From positions 3,844,001 through 3,908,000 of the forward strand of contig NZ_JANADK010000001.1 of NCBI RefSeq assembly GCF_024199795.1: DNA of 64,000 nt. Direction: 5' to 3'. Source of the stretch: Bradyrhizobium sp. CCGB01. GTDB lineage: Bacteria > Pseudomonadota > Alphaproteobacteria > Rhizobiales > Xanthobacteraceae. The notes under the pieces were generated by a model. The model made no database searches. It was not told the DNA's origin and was given only the letters and a program-made list of their open reading frames with translations. Position 1 is the stretch's first letter. Each line of letters starts with the position of its first letter. Made by a program: the position numbers and the translations under genes. Below, one piece after another: positions 50,926 through 60,067 of the stretch.

Positions 50926-50934
50926 GTAAGTCAA
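50906..50934 (-). promoter_or_regulatory. Promoter of iorAB
   Basis: Read on the minus strand: TTGACT (50934-50929), a 17-bp spacer, TATGCT (50911-50906), 24 bp before the ATG at 50882. This is a good sigma-70-type match, and a GGAGGG ribosome-binding site follows. Confidence 0.55.
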
Positions 50935-51007
50935 CGCGGCGCCATGCTATCACGCTCGCAGGGCTCTGCTCCGCAAGCGGTCATGAGCCAGCGACAGGGT
51001 AGGGCCA

Positions 51008-52036
51008 ATGCTGAAGCTGCCTCGCTTTAGAGCTGCCGCCGTCCAGGCCTCACCCGTATATCTCAACCCGAGCGCGACCGCCGACAAGGCGGCTTCACTG
51101 GTCCGTGAGGCAGCAAGCCACGGAGCGAAACTCGTCGCGTTCCCCGAGGTGTTCGTTCCCGGCTATCCCTATTGGAACTGGATCACCGATCCCGTCACGG
51201 GGAGCGCATGGTTCGAGAAGCTCGCCAAGGCGTCGGTGCTGGTGCCGGGTCCGGAGATCGACGTCGTCCGGAAGGCGGCGCGCGATACGGGCTGCCATGT
51301 CGTGCTCGGCGTAAACGAGCGCAGCCCGGTCTCGCTCGGCGCGATCTACAACACGCTGGTCTTCATCGGCCCGGACGGCGCGTTGCTCGGCAAGCATCGC
51401 AAGCTGGTGCCGACATGGGCAGAGAAGCTGACCTGGACCGGCGGTGACGGATCGAGCCTGCGTGTCTATGATACCGAGATCGGACGTCTCGGCGCCCTGG
51501 CGTGCGGCGAGAATACCAATACGCTGGCGCGCTTTGCGCTGCTCGGGCAGGGTGAGCTCGTGCATGTCGCGAGCTACATCTCGCTTCCCGTCGCGCCCCC
51601 CGACTACGACATGGCGGAGGCGATCAAGTTGCGCGCGATTGCCCATTCCTTTGAAGGCAAGATTTTTACGGTCGTCTCCTGTTCGACGGTCTCCGAAGAG
51701 ATCATTGCGGCGATGGAGACCGTCGTTCCCGACGCGCGGGCACGCCTGCAGCGCAAGTCCAGCGCATTCTCCGGCATCATCGGTCCTGACGGCCGCGTGG
51801 TCGGAGACTCGCTGATCGACGACGAAGGCATCGTCTACGCCGACATCGATCTCGAGCGCTGCATCCAGCCGAAGCAGATGCATGACATTGTCGGGCACTA
51901 TAACCGGTTCGACATCTTTGATCTCAGGGTCAATCGTCGTCCGCTGACGCCGCTTGGCCTGGCGGACGGAGAGCGCGTTGCCGCGGATGCCGGGGAGCAG
52001 GCAGGCTTCTCGTCGATCCCGGGCAAATCGGAATGA
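51008..52036 (+). CDS. Nitrilase (carbon-nitrogen hydrolase family)
   Basis: 342 residues, the length of true nitrilases. The catalytic triad is visible: Glu in FPEVFVPGYPYWNW (about residue 42), Lys in KHRKLVPTW (about 131) and Cys in LACGENTNT (about 165). It converts a nitrile directly to the acid plus ammonia. If the island degrades indoles, indole-3-acetonitrile would be a natural substrate; this is inference. It is the first gene of a plus-strand run to 55320, divergent from iorAB. Confidence 0.88.
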   Translation: MLKLPRFRAAAVQASPVYLNPSATADKAASLVREAASHGAKLVAFPEVFVPGYPYWNWITDPVTGSAWFEKLAKASVLVPGPEIDVVRKAARDTGCHVVLGVNERSPVSLGAIYNTLVFIGPDGALLGKHRKLVPTWAEKLTWTGGDGSSLRVYDTEIGRLGALACGENTNTLARFALLGQGELVHVASYISLPVAPPDYDMAEAIKLRAIAHSFEGKIFTVVSCSTVSEEIIAAMETVVPDARARLQRKSSAFSGIIGPDGRVVGDSLIDDEGIVYADIDLERCIQPKQMHDIVGHYNRFDIFDLRVNRRPLTPLGLADGERVAADAGEQAGFSSIPGKSE

Positions 52037-52103
52037 GAGCTCGGGACGCGTCGAGCCAACGACGCCACCAGACAGGACTTGCAGACAGGACTTGGAGGAT
52101 AGG

Positions 52104-53210
52104 ATGCGCGAAAACATCGTCGGCCGGGCCAATGTCGAGGACACGCCCGAGCTCAAGGCCTATTACAAGGACCTCGAAAAATACGAAGCCGGCGCCTTGT
52201 GGACGGTCGCCAACAAGATCGAGCCATGGGAGCCGCAATCGGCGTCCGTTCCCGTGCTCTGGCGCTACAGCGATCTGCGCGAGCATGTGCTGCGCTCGGT
52301 CGAGCTGGTCTCGCCGGAGAAGGCCGGGCGGCGGGTGATCTACCTCAACAATCCTGGCCGCCGCGACGTGTCGGCTGCCGTCGGCTGGCTCTATTCGGGA
52401 TTGCAGGTGATGCATCCCGGCGAGGTCGCAACTGCGCACGCGCACTCTGCTTCAGCTCTGCGCTTCATCATGGAAGGGGCGGGTGCCTATACCGTCGTCG
52501 ACGGACACAAGATGACGTTGGGGGCGCGGGATTTCGTGCTCACGCCGAACGGCACCTGGCACGAGCACGGCGTCGAGGGCAACGGCTCGGTCTGCATCTG
52601 GCAGGACGGGCTCGACATTCCGCTGGTCAATGCGCTGGAAGCGAACTTTTTCGCGGTCCATCCGAAGGTTCAGCAGGAAGAATCCGGTTATCCCGTGGAC
52701 GACATGACCAAGACCTGGGGCAATCCGGGCCTGCGGCCGGCAGCCTCGCCATGGTCGAAGGGCTATTCCCCGATGTTCAAATATGAGTGGGAACCGACCT
52801 ACGACTCCTTGCGGAAATATGCCGCGGCAACCGATGGATCGCCGTACGACGGCATTCTCATGAACTACGTCAATCCGATCACCGGCGGACACGTGATGCA
52901 GACGATCGGCGCGAGCATGCAATTGCTGCGGCCGGGCGAGAGGACGAAGTCGCATCGGCATACCGGAAGTTTCATCTACCAGGTCGCCAAGGGCAGCGGC
53001 TATTCCGTGATCGGCGGCAAGCGCTTCGAGTGGCAGGAGCGCGACATCTTCTGCGTTCCGTCCTGGGCATGGCACGAGCACGGCAATACGTCCCAGAGCG
53101 AGGACGCCTGCCTGTTCTGCTTCAACGATCTGCCCGTCATCGAAGGTCTCGGCTTCTACCGGGAAGAGGCCTATGGCGACAATGCGGGCCACCAGCCGAT
53201 TGCCGCCTGA
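52104..53210 (+). CDS. Gentisate 1,2-dioxygenase-type bicupin
   Basis: 368 residues with two cupin domains. The first has AHAHSASALRFIMEGAGAY with iron-ligand His residues and a later GTWHEHG. The second has RTKSHRHTGSFIYQVAKGSGY and SWAWHEHGN. This is the architecture of gentisate, salicylate and hydroxyanthranilate-type ring-cleaving dioxygenases. It would open an ortho- or para-hydroxylated benzoate ring without a preceding catechol. ATG 52104 follows GGAGGATAGG. Confidence 0.87.
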   Translation: MRENIVGRANVEDTPELKAYYKDLEKYEAGALWTVANKIEPWEPQSASVPVLWRYSDLREHVLRSVELVSPEKAGRRVIYLNNPGRRDVSAAVGWLYSGLQVMHPGEVATAHAHSASALRFIMEGAGAYTVVDGHKMTLGARDFVLTPNGTWHEHGVEGNGSVCIWQDGLDIPLVNALEANFFAVHPKVQQEESGYPVDDMTKTWGNPGLRPAASPWSKGYSPMFKYEWEPTYDSLRKYAAATDGSPYDGILMNYVNPITGGHVMQTIGASMQLLRPGERTKSHRHTGSFIYQVAKGSGYSVIGGKRFEWQERDIFCVPSWAWHEHGNTSQSEDACLFCFNDLPVIEGLGFYREEAYGDNAGHQPIAA

Positions 53211-53252
53211 CATCTTCACAGAATTCAACCGAAAGAGCCGGATAAAGCTGCT

Positions 53253-54161
53253 ATGCGTTTTGTCACCTACACCACGGGCTCCAGCGGACCCCGCCTCGGG
53301 GTTCTCGTCAGCGGATTGGTCGTCGACGTCGAGCGCCTCGGTGCGTCGCGTGGCCTTGAATGGCCGAGCGACATGCTCTCGTTCATCGACAACGGTGTGA
53401 CGTTGCTCCCGGCGCTGCGAGACTGTCTGGAAAGCGCCAATGGACGCCTGCCGACCGGCTCCGCCGTCCCGGTCGAGGACGTCAAGCTGCAGGCGCCGAT
53501 CCCCCGCCCGCGCAAGAACATCTTTGGCATCGGGCTGAACTACCGCGCGCATGTTGCCGAATCCGCCAAGAGCCTCGATACCAGCAAGGACCTGCCGAAG
53601 CAGCCGGTGGTGTTCTCGAAGCCGCCGACATCGGTGATCGGCCCGGGCGCCGCAATTCACCACAACGCGAAGATGACGCAGCAGCTCGACTGGGAGGTCG
53701 AGCTCGCCGTCATCATCGGCAAGACCGCGACGCGCATCCCGGTCGAGAAGGCGATGGACCACGTCTTCGGCTATTCGGTGATGATCGACATTTCCGCGCG
53801 CGACAATCGCCGCGCCGGCCAGTGGATCTTCTCCAAGGGCATGGACACCTATGCGCCGTTCGGCCCCTGCATCGTGACGGCGGACGAGATTCCCAATCCG
53901 CATGATCTGCGGCTCTGGCTGACCAAGAACGGGGTCATGAAGCAGGACTCCAACACCAGATACATGATCTTCGATATTCCGGTCCTCATTGCCGACATCT
54001 CGTCGGGGATGACGCTCGAGCCTGGCGACATCATCGCGACCGGGACGCCCGAGGGCGTCGGCGCGGGGATGAGCCCGCAGGAATGGCTGTGGCCGGGCGA
54101 CGTCGTGGAAGCCGGCGTCGACGGCGTCGGTGTCATCAGACACCCGGTTGTCGCGATCTGA
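53253..54161 (+). CDS. Fumarylacetoacetate hydrolase family protein
   Basis: 302 residues. The FAH core is visible as KNIFGIGLNYRAHVAES near residue 88 and QLDWEVELAVIIGK near 147, where the Glu-x-Glu metal-binding pair lies. A second conserved block reads DISARDNRRAGQWIFSKGMDTYAPFGP. It probably hydrolyses or isomerises the ring-cleavage product of the upstream bicupin, as maleylpyruvate or fumarylpyruvate hydrolases do. The thioesterase gene starts on its stop codon (TGATG). Confidence 0.88.
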   Translation: MRFVTYTTGSSGPRLGVLVSGLVVDVERLGASRGLEWPSDMLSFIDNGVTLLPALRDCLESANGRLPTGSAVPVEDVKLQAPIPRPRKNIFGIGLNYRAHVAESAKSLDTSKDLPKQPVVFSKPPTSVIGPGAAIHHNAKMTQQLDWEVELAVIIGKTATRIPVEKAMDHVFGYSVMIDISARDNRRAGQWIFSKGMDTYAPFGPCIVTADEIPNPHDLRLWLTKNGVMKQDSNTRYMIFDIPVLIADISSGMTLEPGDIIATGTPEGVGAGMSPQEWLWPGDVVEAGVDGVGVIRHPVVAI

Positions 54162-54598
54162 TGACGTCGTTCTCGTTCGACCGCGAACTGCGCTTCGGGG
54201 ACTGCGATCCCTCGGGGATCGCGTATTTTCCGTCCTATCTGAACATCCTCAACGGCGTCGTCGAGGAATTCTGGGCGACGATCGGCTTTCCCTGGCCGGA
54301 GTTGATCACGGTCCGGAAGATTGGAACGCCTACGGTGCATCTGACCTGCGACTTCTCGCGGCCGTCGCGGTTCGGCGATCTCCTCACGTTCGAGCTCGGC
54401 GTCGGCCGGGTGGGGGGATCATCGCTGCATCTGGAGCATGTCGTCTCGGGCGCAGATGGCATGCGCTGGCGTGCCCGCCAGATCCTTGCCGCGACCTCGC
54501 TCGTGCATCACCATGCCATTCCATGGCCGGATGATGTCCGCGCCGCGCTCGTGGCGCACATGAATGCCGACGAGACAACCGAAGCGGCTCCATCATGA
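54161..54598 (+). CDS. Hotdog-fold acyl-CoA thioesterase (4-hydroxybenzoyl-CoA type)
   Basis: 145 residues. LRFGDCDPSGIAYFPSYL at residues 8-25 is the 4HBT signature with its Asp and Tyr, and a second conserved strand is LTCDFSRPSRFGDLL. It hydrolyses aryl-CoA to acid and CoA. It sits between the FAH-family gene and the EthD-like gene, overlapping both by 1 to 4 bp. Together with the CoA ligase at 43599 and the CoA-forming IorAB it suggests that part of the pathway runs through CoA thioesters. Confidence 0.82.
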   Translation: MTSFSFDRELRFGDCDPSGIAYFPSYLNILNGVVEEFWATIGFPWPELITVRKIGTPTVHLTCDFSRPSRFGDLLTFELGVGRVGGSSLHLEHVVSGADGMRWRARQILAATSLVHHHAIPWPDDVRAALVAHMNADETTEAAPS

Positions 54599-55320
54599 TC
54601 TCCCTGTTCATGACGTTTTCGGATCCGGCAGGCGGACGGCGCGTCCGGTCGGAGGCACTGAACGCCGTCGCAGTGCTGATCGGGGCGGTCCCGCAGATGA
54701 CCGAGGGCCTGCTGTTCACACCGCTGGAGCAATCGGCGGACCATCCCTACAAGGCTGACGGTCCGGGGCCGGCCTTTGCGCTACAATTGCGGTTTCCGGA
54801 CCTGCTCGCGTGCGAGGCCGCGCTCAATCGTGGCGGAGCGCTCGCCAGCCTCGCGACCGGCGGCGGATTATCGAGCCTCACCGGATTGGACGTCACCCAT
54901 CAGGTGATGCTGACACGCTCCTTTCCGGTCGATGTCGCCGAGCATCATCCCGGCACGGCCACGCCGTGCAGCTATCTCGTGCACTATCCCGGGCCGGCCG
55001 AGGACATGAATGCCTGGAACCTGCACTATCTCGAGCATCATCCGTCGATCATGCGAACTTTCCCGAACGTCCGTCAGATCGAGATTTATACGCGGATCGA
55101 TTGGGTCGACCAGCTGCCGTCGCAGCGGATCGAGCACATGCAGCGCAACAAGCTGGTGTTCGACAGTCCGGCGGCGCTCTCGCATGCGCTGACCTCCGAC
55201 GTGATCACGCGCATGCGCGCGGACTTCGTAAGATTCCCGCCATTCGCGGGTGGCAACAAGCATTTTCCGATGCTGACGCGGGTGGTTCGACCGGCGCCTA
55301 GCCAGGACATGCCCTCATAG
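54595..55320 (+). CDS. EthD-like dimeric alpha/beta barrel protein
   Basis: 241 residues, apparently two ferredoxin-like halves. The second half has YLVHYPGPAEDMNAWNLHYLEHHPSIMRTFPNVRQIEIYTRID, the EthD pattern (W/F...HYxxxHxP), split here over residues 131-170. The first half begins SLFMTFSDP and is a weaker match. EthD-like proteins act on phenolic or quinonoid intermediates or stabilise them. It ends the nitrilase run. Confidence 0.6.
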   Translation: MISLFMTFSDPAGGRRVRSEALNAVAVLIGAVPQMTEGLLFTPLEQSADHPYKADGPGPAFALQLRFPDLLACEAALNRGGALASLATGGGLSSLTGLDVTHQVMLTRSFPVDVAEHHPGTATPCSYLVHYPGPAEDMNAWNLHYLEHHPSIMRTFPNVRQIEIYTRIDWVDQLPSQRIEHMQRNKLVFDSPAALSHALTSDVITRMRADFVRFPPFAGGNKHFPMLTRVVRPAPSQDMPS

Positions 55321-55446
55321 GCCTGGCGTCGCAGATCAGGGATGAGGTCTGCTGTGCTCCTGATAGCGAAGTGATGGCAGGCGTCACCAGAGGTCCGCGT
55401 TGGGCCAATTCCGGAATCATGCATTGCAGCAAATAGAGCTCTCGTT

Positions 55447-55465
55447 CTACCGACCTCGTCGGTAG
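55447..55465. promoter_or_regulatory. TetR-type operator-like palindrome
   Basis: CTACCGAC-CTC-GTCGGTAG is a perfect 8-bp inverted repeat with a 3-bp centre, 140 bp before the monooxygenase ATG. ACCGAC/GTCGGT arms are typical of TetR/AcrR-family operators. No TetR gene is present in the window. The rest of 55321-55604 contains no gene I can support. Confidence 0.4.
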
Positions 55466-55604
55466 GCAAAGCAGCGTTGTCGCAGGCGATCGCTGAGAGG
55501 CGTTGAAGCCGGCCGGGAACCCTGCCGCGCGAGTCTGGATTCCCGCGATAGTTGGGATAAGGTGACGCGACCTGCGCAGTGCAAACGACATCCGGGAGGA
55601 AGCG

Positions 55605-57401
55605 ATGCTCGACACCACGCTTACCGCGCGCGTCCAGGTTTTCCTCGACAGGTTTGAAGCTGCGCTTGCGACGGGCGATCTCGACGCTGCCGTGGGAATG
55701 TTCGCGCCAGAATGCTACTGGCGCGACCTTGTTACCTTCACCTGGAACATCAAGACAATGGAGGGCCGCGATCAGATACGCGACATGCTCGCGCATAGCC
55801 TCGCGCATGTGAAGCCGCGGAGCTGGAAGGTCGCTGAGGGTGAAACGCCAACCGAGGCCGGCGGCGTGACCGAGTCCTGGATCTCGTTCGAGACCGAGGT
55901 CGCGCGCGGATATGGTCTCATCCGCCTGCAGAACGGTCAGATCTGGACGCTCTTGACGACCATGGCTGAACTCAAGGGCCATGAGGAAAAGGCTGGCTTC
56001 AGCCGGCCGCTCGGCGCCAGGCACGGCGTCAATCCTGGCGCCAAGACCTGGAAGGAACTGCGTGACGAGGAAGTCGAGCAACTCGGATCCAAGACCCAGC
56101 CATATGCACTGATCATCGGTGGCGGGCAGGGCGGCATTGCGCTCGGGGCGCGGCTGCGCCAGCTCGGTGTGCCGACGATCATCGTCGAAAAGAACGCGCG
56201 CCCCGGCGATTCCTGGCGCAACCGTTACAAGTCGCTCTGCCTGCACGACCCCGTCTGGTACGATCACTTGCCCTACATCGATTTCCCCAAGAACTGGCCC
56301 GTGTTCTCGCCGAAGGACAAGATCGGCGATTGGCTGGAAATGTACACCAAGGTCATGGAGCTGAACTATTGGACGAACACCACGGCCAAGCACGCCAGTT
56401 GGGACGACACCAAGAAGGAATGGACCGTCGTTCTCGAACGTGATGGCAAGGAGATCACGCTGCGGCCCAAGCAGCTTGTGTTCGCGACCGGCATGTCGGC
56501 CAAGCCGAACATGCCAAAAATCAAAGGAATGGAAACCTTCAAGGGCGAGCAGCACCATTCCTCACGCCATCCCGGCTCGGACGGCTGCAAGGGCAAGAAA
56601 GTGGTGGTGATCGGCTCGAACAATTCGGCCCATGACATTTGCGCAGCGCTGTACGAGGCGGGCGTCGACGTAACCATGGTGCAGCGCTCCACGACACACA
56701 TTGTGCGCTCGGACTCGCTGATGGAGAGCATCGCCGATCTTTATTCCGAACGAGCCGTCCGGAGCGGAATGACGACGGCGAAGGCCGATCTGATCTTTGC
56801 CTCACTGCCCTACCGGATTTTGAATCAGTTTCAGAAGCCGGTCTACGACAAGATCCGCCAGGATGACGCCGCTTTCTATGCCGGGCTGGAGAAGGCGGGC
56901 TTCAGGCTCGACTTTGGTGACGACGATTCCGGGCTGTTCATGAAATATCTGCGCCGGGGCTCAGGCTATTACATCGATGTCGGCGCCTCTCAACTCATCA
57001 TTGACGGCAAGATCAAGTTGTTCGCTGGCCAGGTCGAGGAAATCATGCCTAACGGCGTCAGGCTCGACAACGGCACAGAATTGCCGGCGGACGTGATCGT
57101 CTATGCCACCGGCTACAGCTCGATGAATGGCTTTGTCGCCGATCTCGTAAGTCGAGAAGTGGCCGACAAGGTCGGCAAGGTCTGGGGCCTCGGCTCGAAT
57201 ACGACAAAGGACCCCGGTCCATGGGAAGGCGAGCAGCGCAACATGTGGAAGCCGACACAGCAGGAAGGACTATGGTTCCACGGCGGCAATCTGCATCAGT
57301 CACGACACTATTCGCAATTCCTTTCCCTGCAGTTGAAGGCGCGCCAAGAGGGCATCCCAACGCCGGTCTATGGCCTGGAAACTGTCCATCACAAGGCCTG
57401 A
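55605..57401 (+). CDS. NTF2-like domain-flavin monooxygenase fusion
   Basis: 598 residues. The first 130 or so are an NTF2/SnoaL-like domain (VQVFLDRFEAALATGDLDAAVGMFAPECYWRD). Then comes an FMO-type core with FAD loop IIGGGQGGIALGARL (about 169-183), FKGEQHHSSRHPG near 306 in place of the FMO fingerprint, an NADP loop VVVIGSNNSAHDI (about 329-341), and VYATGYSS late. It oxygenates a carbonyl, amine or aromatic compound. GGGAGG precedes the ATG, and the gene stands alone behind a TetR-type palindrome. Confidence 0.85.
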   Translation: MLDTTLTARVQVFLDRFEAALATGDLDAAVGMFAPECYWRDLVTFTWNIKTMEGRDQIRDMLAHSLAHVKPRSWKVAEGETPTEAGGVTESWISFETEVARGYGLIRLQNGQIWTLLTTMAELKGHEEKAGFSRPLGARHGVNPGAKTWKELRDEEVEQLGSKTQPYALIIGGGQGGIALGARLRQLGVPTIIVEKNARPGDSWRNRYKSLCLHDPVWYDHLPYIDFPKNWPVFSPKDKIGDWLEMYTKVMELNYWTNTTAKHASWDDTKKEWTVVLERDGKEITLRPKQLVFATGMSAKPNMPKIKGMETFKGEQHHSSRHPGSDGCKGKKVVVIGSNNSAHDICAALYEAGVDVTMVQRSTTHIVRSDSLMESIADLYSERAVRSGMTTAKADLIFASLPYRILNQFQKPVYDKIRQDDAAFYAGLEKAGFRLDFGDDDSGLFMKYLRRGSGYYIDVGASQLIIDGKIKLFAGQVEEIMPNGVRLDNGTELPADVIVYATGYSSMNGFVADLVSREVADKVGKVWGLGSNTTKDPGPWEGEQRNMWKPTQQEGLWFHGGNLHQSRHYSQFLSLQLKARQEGIPTPVYGLETVHHKA

Positions 57402-57587
57402 AGTTGCCATCCATGGGCGGCGATGGTGACACTATGCCACTGTTTTGCCCGACGGATCAACTTGAGTTCGTAAAATCCGCAATCGTTCGACGTTAAGCCA
57501 TTGATATCGCTATCGCCGGCTACTGTGCATGGGGTTGTTTTCGGCGATTCTTGTTGTGCCGCGCGCCGGACCTGATCAAAACTGGTC

Positions 57588-58301
57588 TCAGTGCCCGCCG
57601 AGATAGGCCGTGATCAGCCGGGGATCGTGGATGAGGTCCTTGGCCGGGCCTGACTGCACGACCTCGCCGGTCTCCAGCACATAGCCATAATCGGCCGTCT
57701 CGAGCGCGGCGCGGGCGTTCTGCTCGACCAGCAGGATGGAGACGCCGAGGTCGCGCAAGGAGGCGATGGTGCGAAAGATCTCGCGGACGATCAGTGGTGC
57801 GAGACCGAGGCTCGGCTCGTCCAGCATGAGCAGTTTCGGCTTGGCCATCAGCGCGCGCCCGAGTGCCAGCATCTGGCGCTCGCCGCCGGAGAGCGTGCCG
57901 GCGGCCTGGCGCTGCCGCTCCTTCAGGCGCGGGAAGCGGTCGTAGACCTCGTCGAGCGTCTTCTGCACGCCCGAGCGGTCGCGCAGGCTGTAGGAGCCGA
58001 GCAGGAGATTGTCGGCGACCGACATGTCGGAAAACAGCTCGCGCTTTTCCGGGACGAGGCAGAGCCGGCGCTCGACGCGGTCCTCGACCGACATTTTTCC
58101 GATGTCGCCGCCCTGAAAGACCATGCGGCCGCGCGAGGCGAGCAGTCCGATCGCCGCCATCAGCAGCGTGGTCTTGCCGGCGCCGTTCGGGCCGATGACG
58201 GTGACGATCTGTCCTTCTTCGACCGACAGCGACACGTTGCGAACCGCCTCGACGTTGTCGTAGCAGACGGTCACGTCTCGCATGGAAAACATCTCGCTCA
58301 C
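57588..58301 (-). CDS. Branched-chain-type ABC ATPase, LivF-like (second importer)
   Basis: 237 residues. Walker A is GPNGAGKTT, the signature is LSGGERQMLALGRAL, Walker B is MLDEPSLGLAP, and the switch region is LVEQNARAA. The GTG at 58301 overlaps the upstream TGA (GTGA); ATG 58292 is an alternative start. It is the last gene of the importer operon and converges with the FMO gene. Unlike the amide importer, it keeps the standard signature LSGGE and SLGLAP after Walker B. Confidence 0.88.
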   Translation of the reverse strand: MSEMFSMRDVTVCYDNVEAVRNVSLSVEEGQIVTVIGPNGAGKTTLLMAAIGLLASRGRMVFQGGDIGKMSVEDRVERRLCLVPEKRELFSDMSVADNLLLGSYSLRDRSGVQKTLDEVYDRFPRLKERQRQAAGTLSGGERQMLALGRALMAKPKLLMLDEPSLGLAPLIVREIFRTIASLRDLGVSILLVEQNARAALETADYGYVLETGEVVQSGPAKDLIHDPRLITAYLGGH

Positions 58302-60067
58302 GCGACGCCTCCGAGATAGGCCTCTTGGACGCGCTCGTCGCTGCGGATCGCGCTTGGAGCGCCCTCGCAGAGCTTCGATCCGAAATCGAGCACGACAATG
58401 CGGTCGACCAGCGACATCACGAACTCCATGTCGTGCTCGACGATCAAAATGGTCAGATGGTCCGCCCGCAGCGACCTCAGCAGCTCGGCAAGGCGCAGCT
58501 TCTCCTGGCGGCGCAGGCCGGCCGCCGGCTCGTCGAGCACCAACAGCGTCGGGTCCGCGGCGAGCGCGCGCGCGATCTCCAGGATACGCTGGTTGCCGAG
58601 CGGCAGATTGCCGGCGAGCTCGAACGGCTTGTCGCCGAGCCCGACACGTTCGAGCTGCGTCAAGGCCTCGTGCCGGGCACTGGCTTCCTCGCGCTGGTTG
58701 AGACGGAACGCACCGGCCAACAGGCCCGTGTCCGTGCGGGCGTAGGTGCCGAGCATCACGTTTTCCAGGAGGCTCATGCGCGGCCTCAGCTTGACGTGCT
58801 GGAAGGTCCGCGCGATGCCGGCCTTGGCGATGCGCGATTGCGCCTCGCGGGTGATCGGCCGTCCCGCGAAGACGATCTCGCCCTTGTTGACCCTGAGCGC
58901 GCCGGTCAGGCAGTTGAACATCGTGCTCTTGCCGGCGCCGTTGGGGCCGATGACGGCGAGGATTTCGCCCGACCGCACCTCGAAGCTGACCTTGTTCACC
59001 GCGATGAGACCGCCGAAGCGGCGCTCGGCGCCGTCGACTTTCAACAGCAGCTCGCCCGGCGTCGGCTGCGTACGGCGGGGCAGGGGCGGCGCGGGCTGCG
59101 GCCGCTCGCGCTGGATCTTCGGCAAATAGCGCGCGACGAAGGGCACGATGCCCTGCCGCGCCCATTGCAGGAACAGGATGAACAGCCCGGAGAAGGCGAC
59201 GATCTCGAGTTGCCCCGACGCGCCCTTGGCGATCAGCGGCAGATAGTCCTGCACGCTGTTCTTGAGCAGGGTGACGATGGCAGCACCGACGACGCCGCCG
59301 AGCAGGCTGCCGGCGCCGCCGACCATCGACATCATCAGATATTCGATGCCCATGCCGGCATCGAACGGGCCCGGGCTGATGAAGCGGCTCATATGCGCGT
59401 AGAGCCAGCCCGAGAGCGCGGCGAGGAAGGCCGCGATCACGAAGGTCACGAGCTTGATCCGGAAGGCGTTGATGCCGAGGCTCTCGACCAGCGTGTTGCC
59501 GCCGCGCAGCGCCCGCATGGCGCGGCCGAGCCTGGAGTCCAGCAGGTTGTAGCCGAGGAACAGTACGGTAGCGACGATGCCCCAGATCAGGAAGTAGATC
59601 TGCGCGCTGGTGACCAGCGCGAACGAGCCGATGCTGATCGGCGGGATCGAGGAGATGCCGTTGAAGCGGCCGAGCCCCTCGACATTGCCGAACAGGAAGC
59701 CGATGGCGAGACCCCAGGCGACGGTCGAGAGCGAGAGGAAATGGCCCTGAAGCCGCAGGGTGACGACGCCGAGGATCGCCGCGACGCCGCAGGTCAGTGC
59801 CACGCCGAACACGAGCCCAAGCCACGGCGAATATCCATTGAGTGCCGAGACCCAGGCGGTCGCATAGGCTGCGACGCCGACGAATGCCGCCTGTCCGAAC
59901 GACACGATGCCGCCGACGCCAGTGAGGAGCGCGAGCCCGATGGCGACGAGCGAATAGATGCCGATGTAGTTCATCAGCGTGATGCTGAAGGGGCTGAGCA
60001 CGAAGGGCGCGAGTGCCAGGCACACCACTGCGGCCATCGCCGCAAGCTGAACATGAAGGCGCGTCAT
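58298..60067 (-). CDS. LivM-LivG fusion: branched-chain-type ABC permease and ATPase in one chain
   Basis: 589 residues. Residues 1 to about 310 are a LivM-type permease (LTGVGGIVSFGQAAFVGVAAYA). After a Pro/Arg-rich linker (QPAPPLPRRTQPTP) the rest is a LivG-type ATPase with GPNGAGKST, a Walker B LLVLDEPAAGL and LIVEHDMEFV. No stop or frameshift is seen, so it is a genuine gene fusion. It starts within the LivH stop (ATGA) and is followed by LivF with a 4-bp overlap. Confidence 0.88.
   Translation of the reverse strand: MTRLHVQLAAMAAVVCLALAPFVLSPFSITLMNYIGIYSLVAIGLALLTGVGGIVSFGQAAFVGVAAYATAWVSALNGYSPWLGLVFGVALTCGVAAILGVVTLRLQGHFLSLSTVAWGLAIGFLFGNVEGLGRFNGISSIPPISIGSFALVTSAQIYFLIWGIVATVLFLGYNLLDSRLGRAMRALRGGNTLVESLGINAFRIKLVTFVIAAFLAALSGWLYAHMSRFISPGPFDAGMGIEYLMMSMVGGAGSLLGGVVGAAIVTLLKNSVQDYLPLIAKGASGQLEIVAFSGLFILFLQWARQGIVPFVARYLPKIQRERPQPAPPLPRRTQPTPGELLLKVDGAERRFGGLIAVNKVSFEVRSGEILAVIGPNGAGKSTMFNCLTGALRVNKGEIVFAGRPITREAQSRIAKAGIARTFQHVKLRPRMSLLENVMLGTYARTDTGLLAGAFRLNQREEASARHEALTQLERVGLGDKPFELAGNLPLGNQRILEIARALAADPTLLVLDEPAAGLRRQEKLRLAELLRSLRADHLTILIVEHDMEFVMSLVDRIVVLDFGSKLCEGAPSAIRSDERVQEAYLGGVA

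Noticed and set aside
57420..57470. Possible repeat fragment (TTTTGCCCGACGG) between the FMO and LivF genes
   Set aside because: It resembles short sequences I associate with Bradyrhizobium intergenic DNA, but no second arm or second copy is present in the window, so I cannot support a repeat call.
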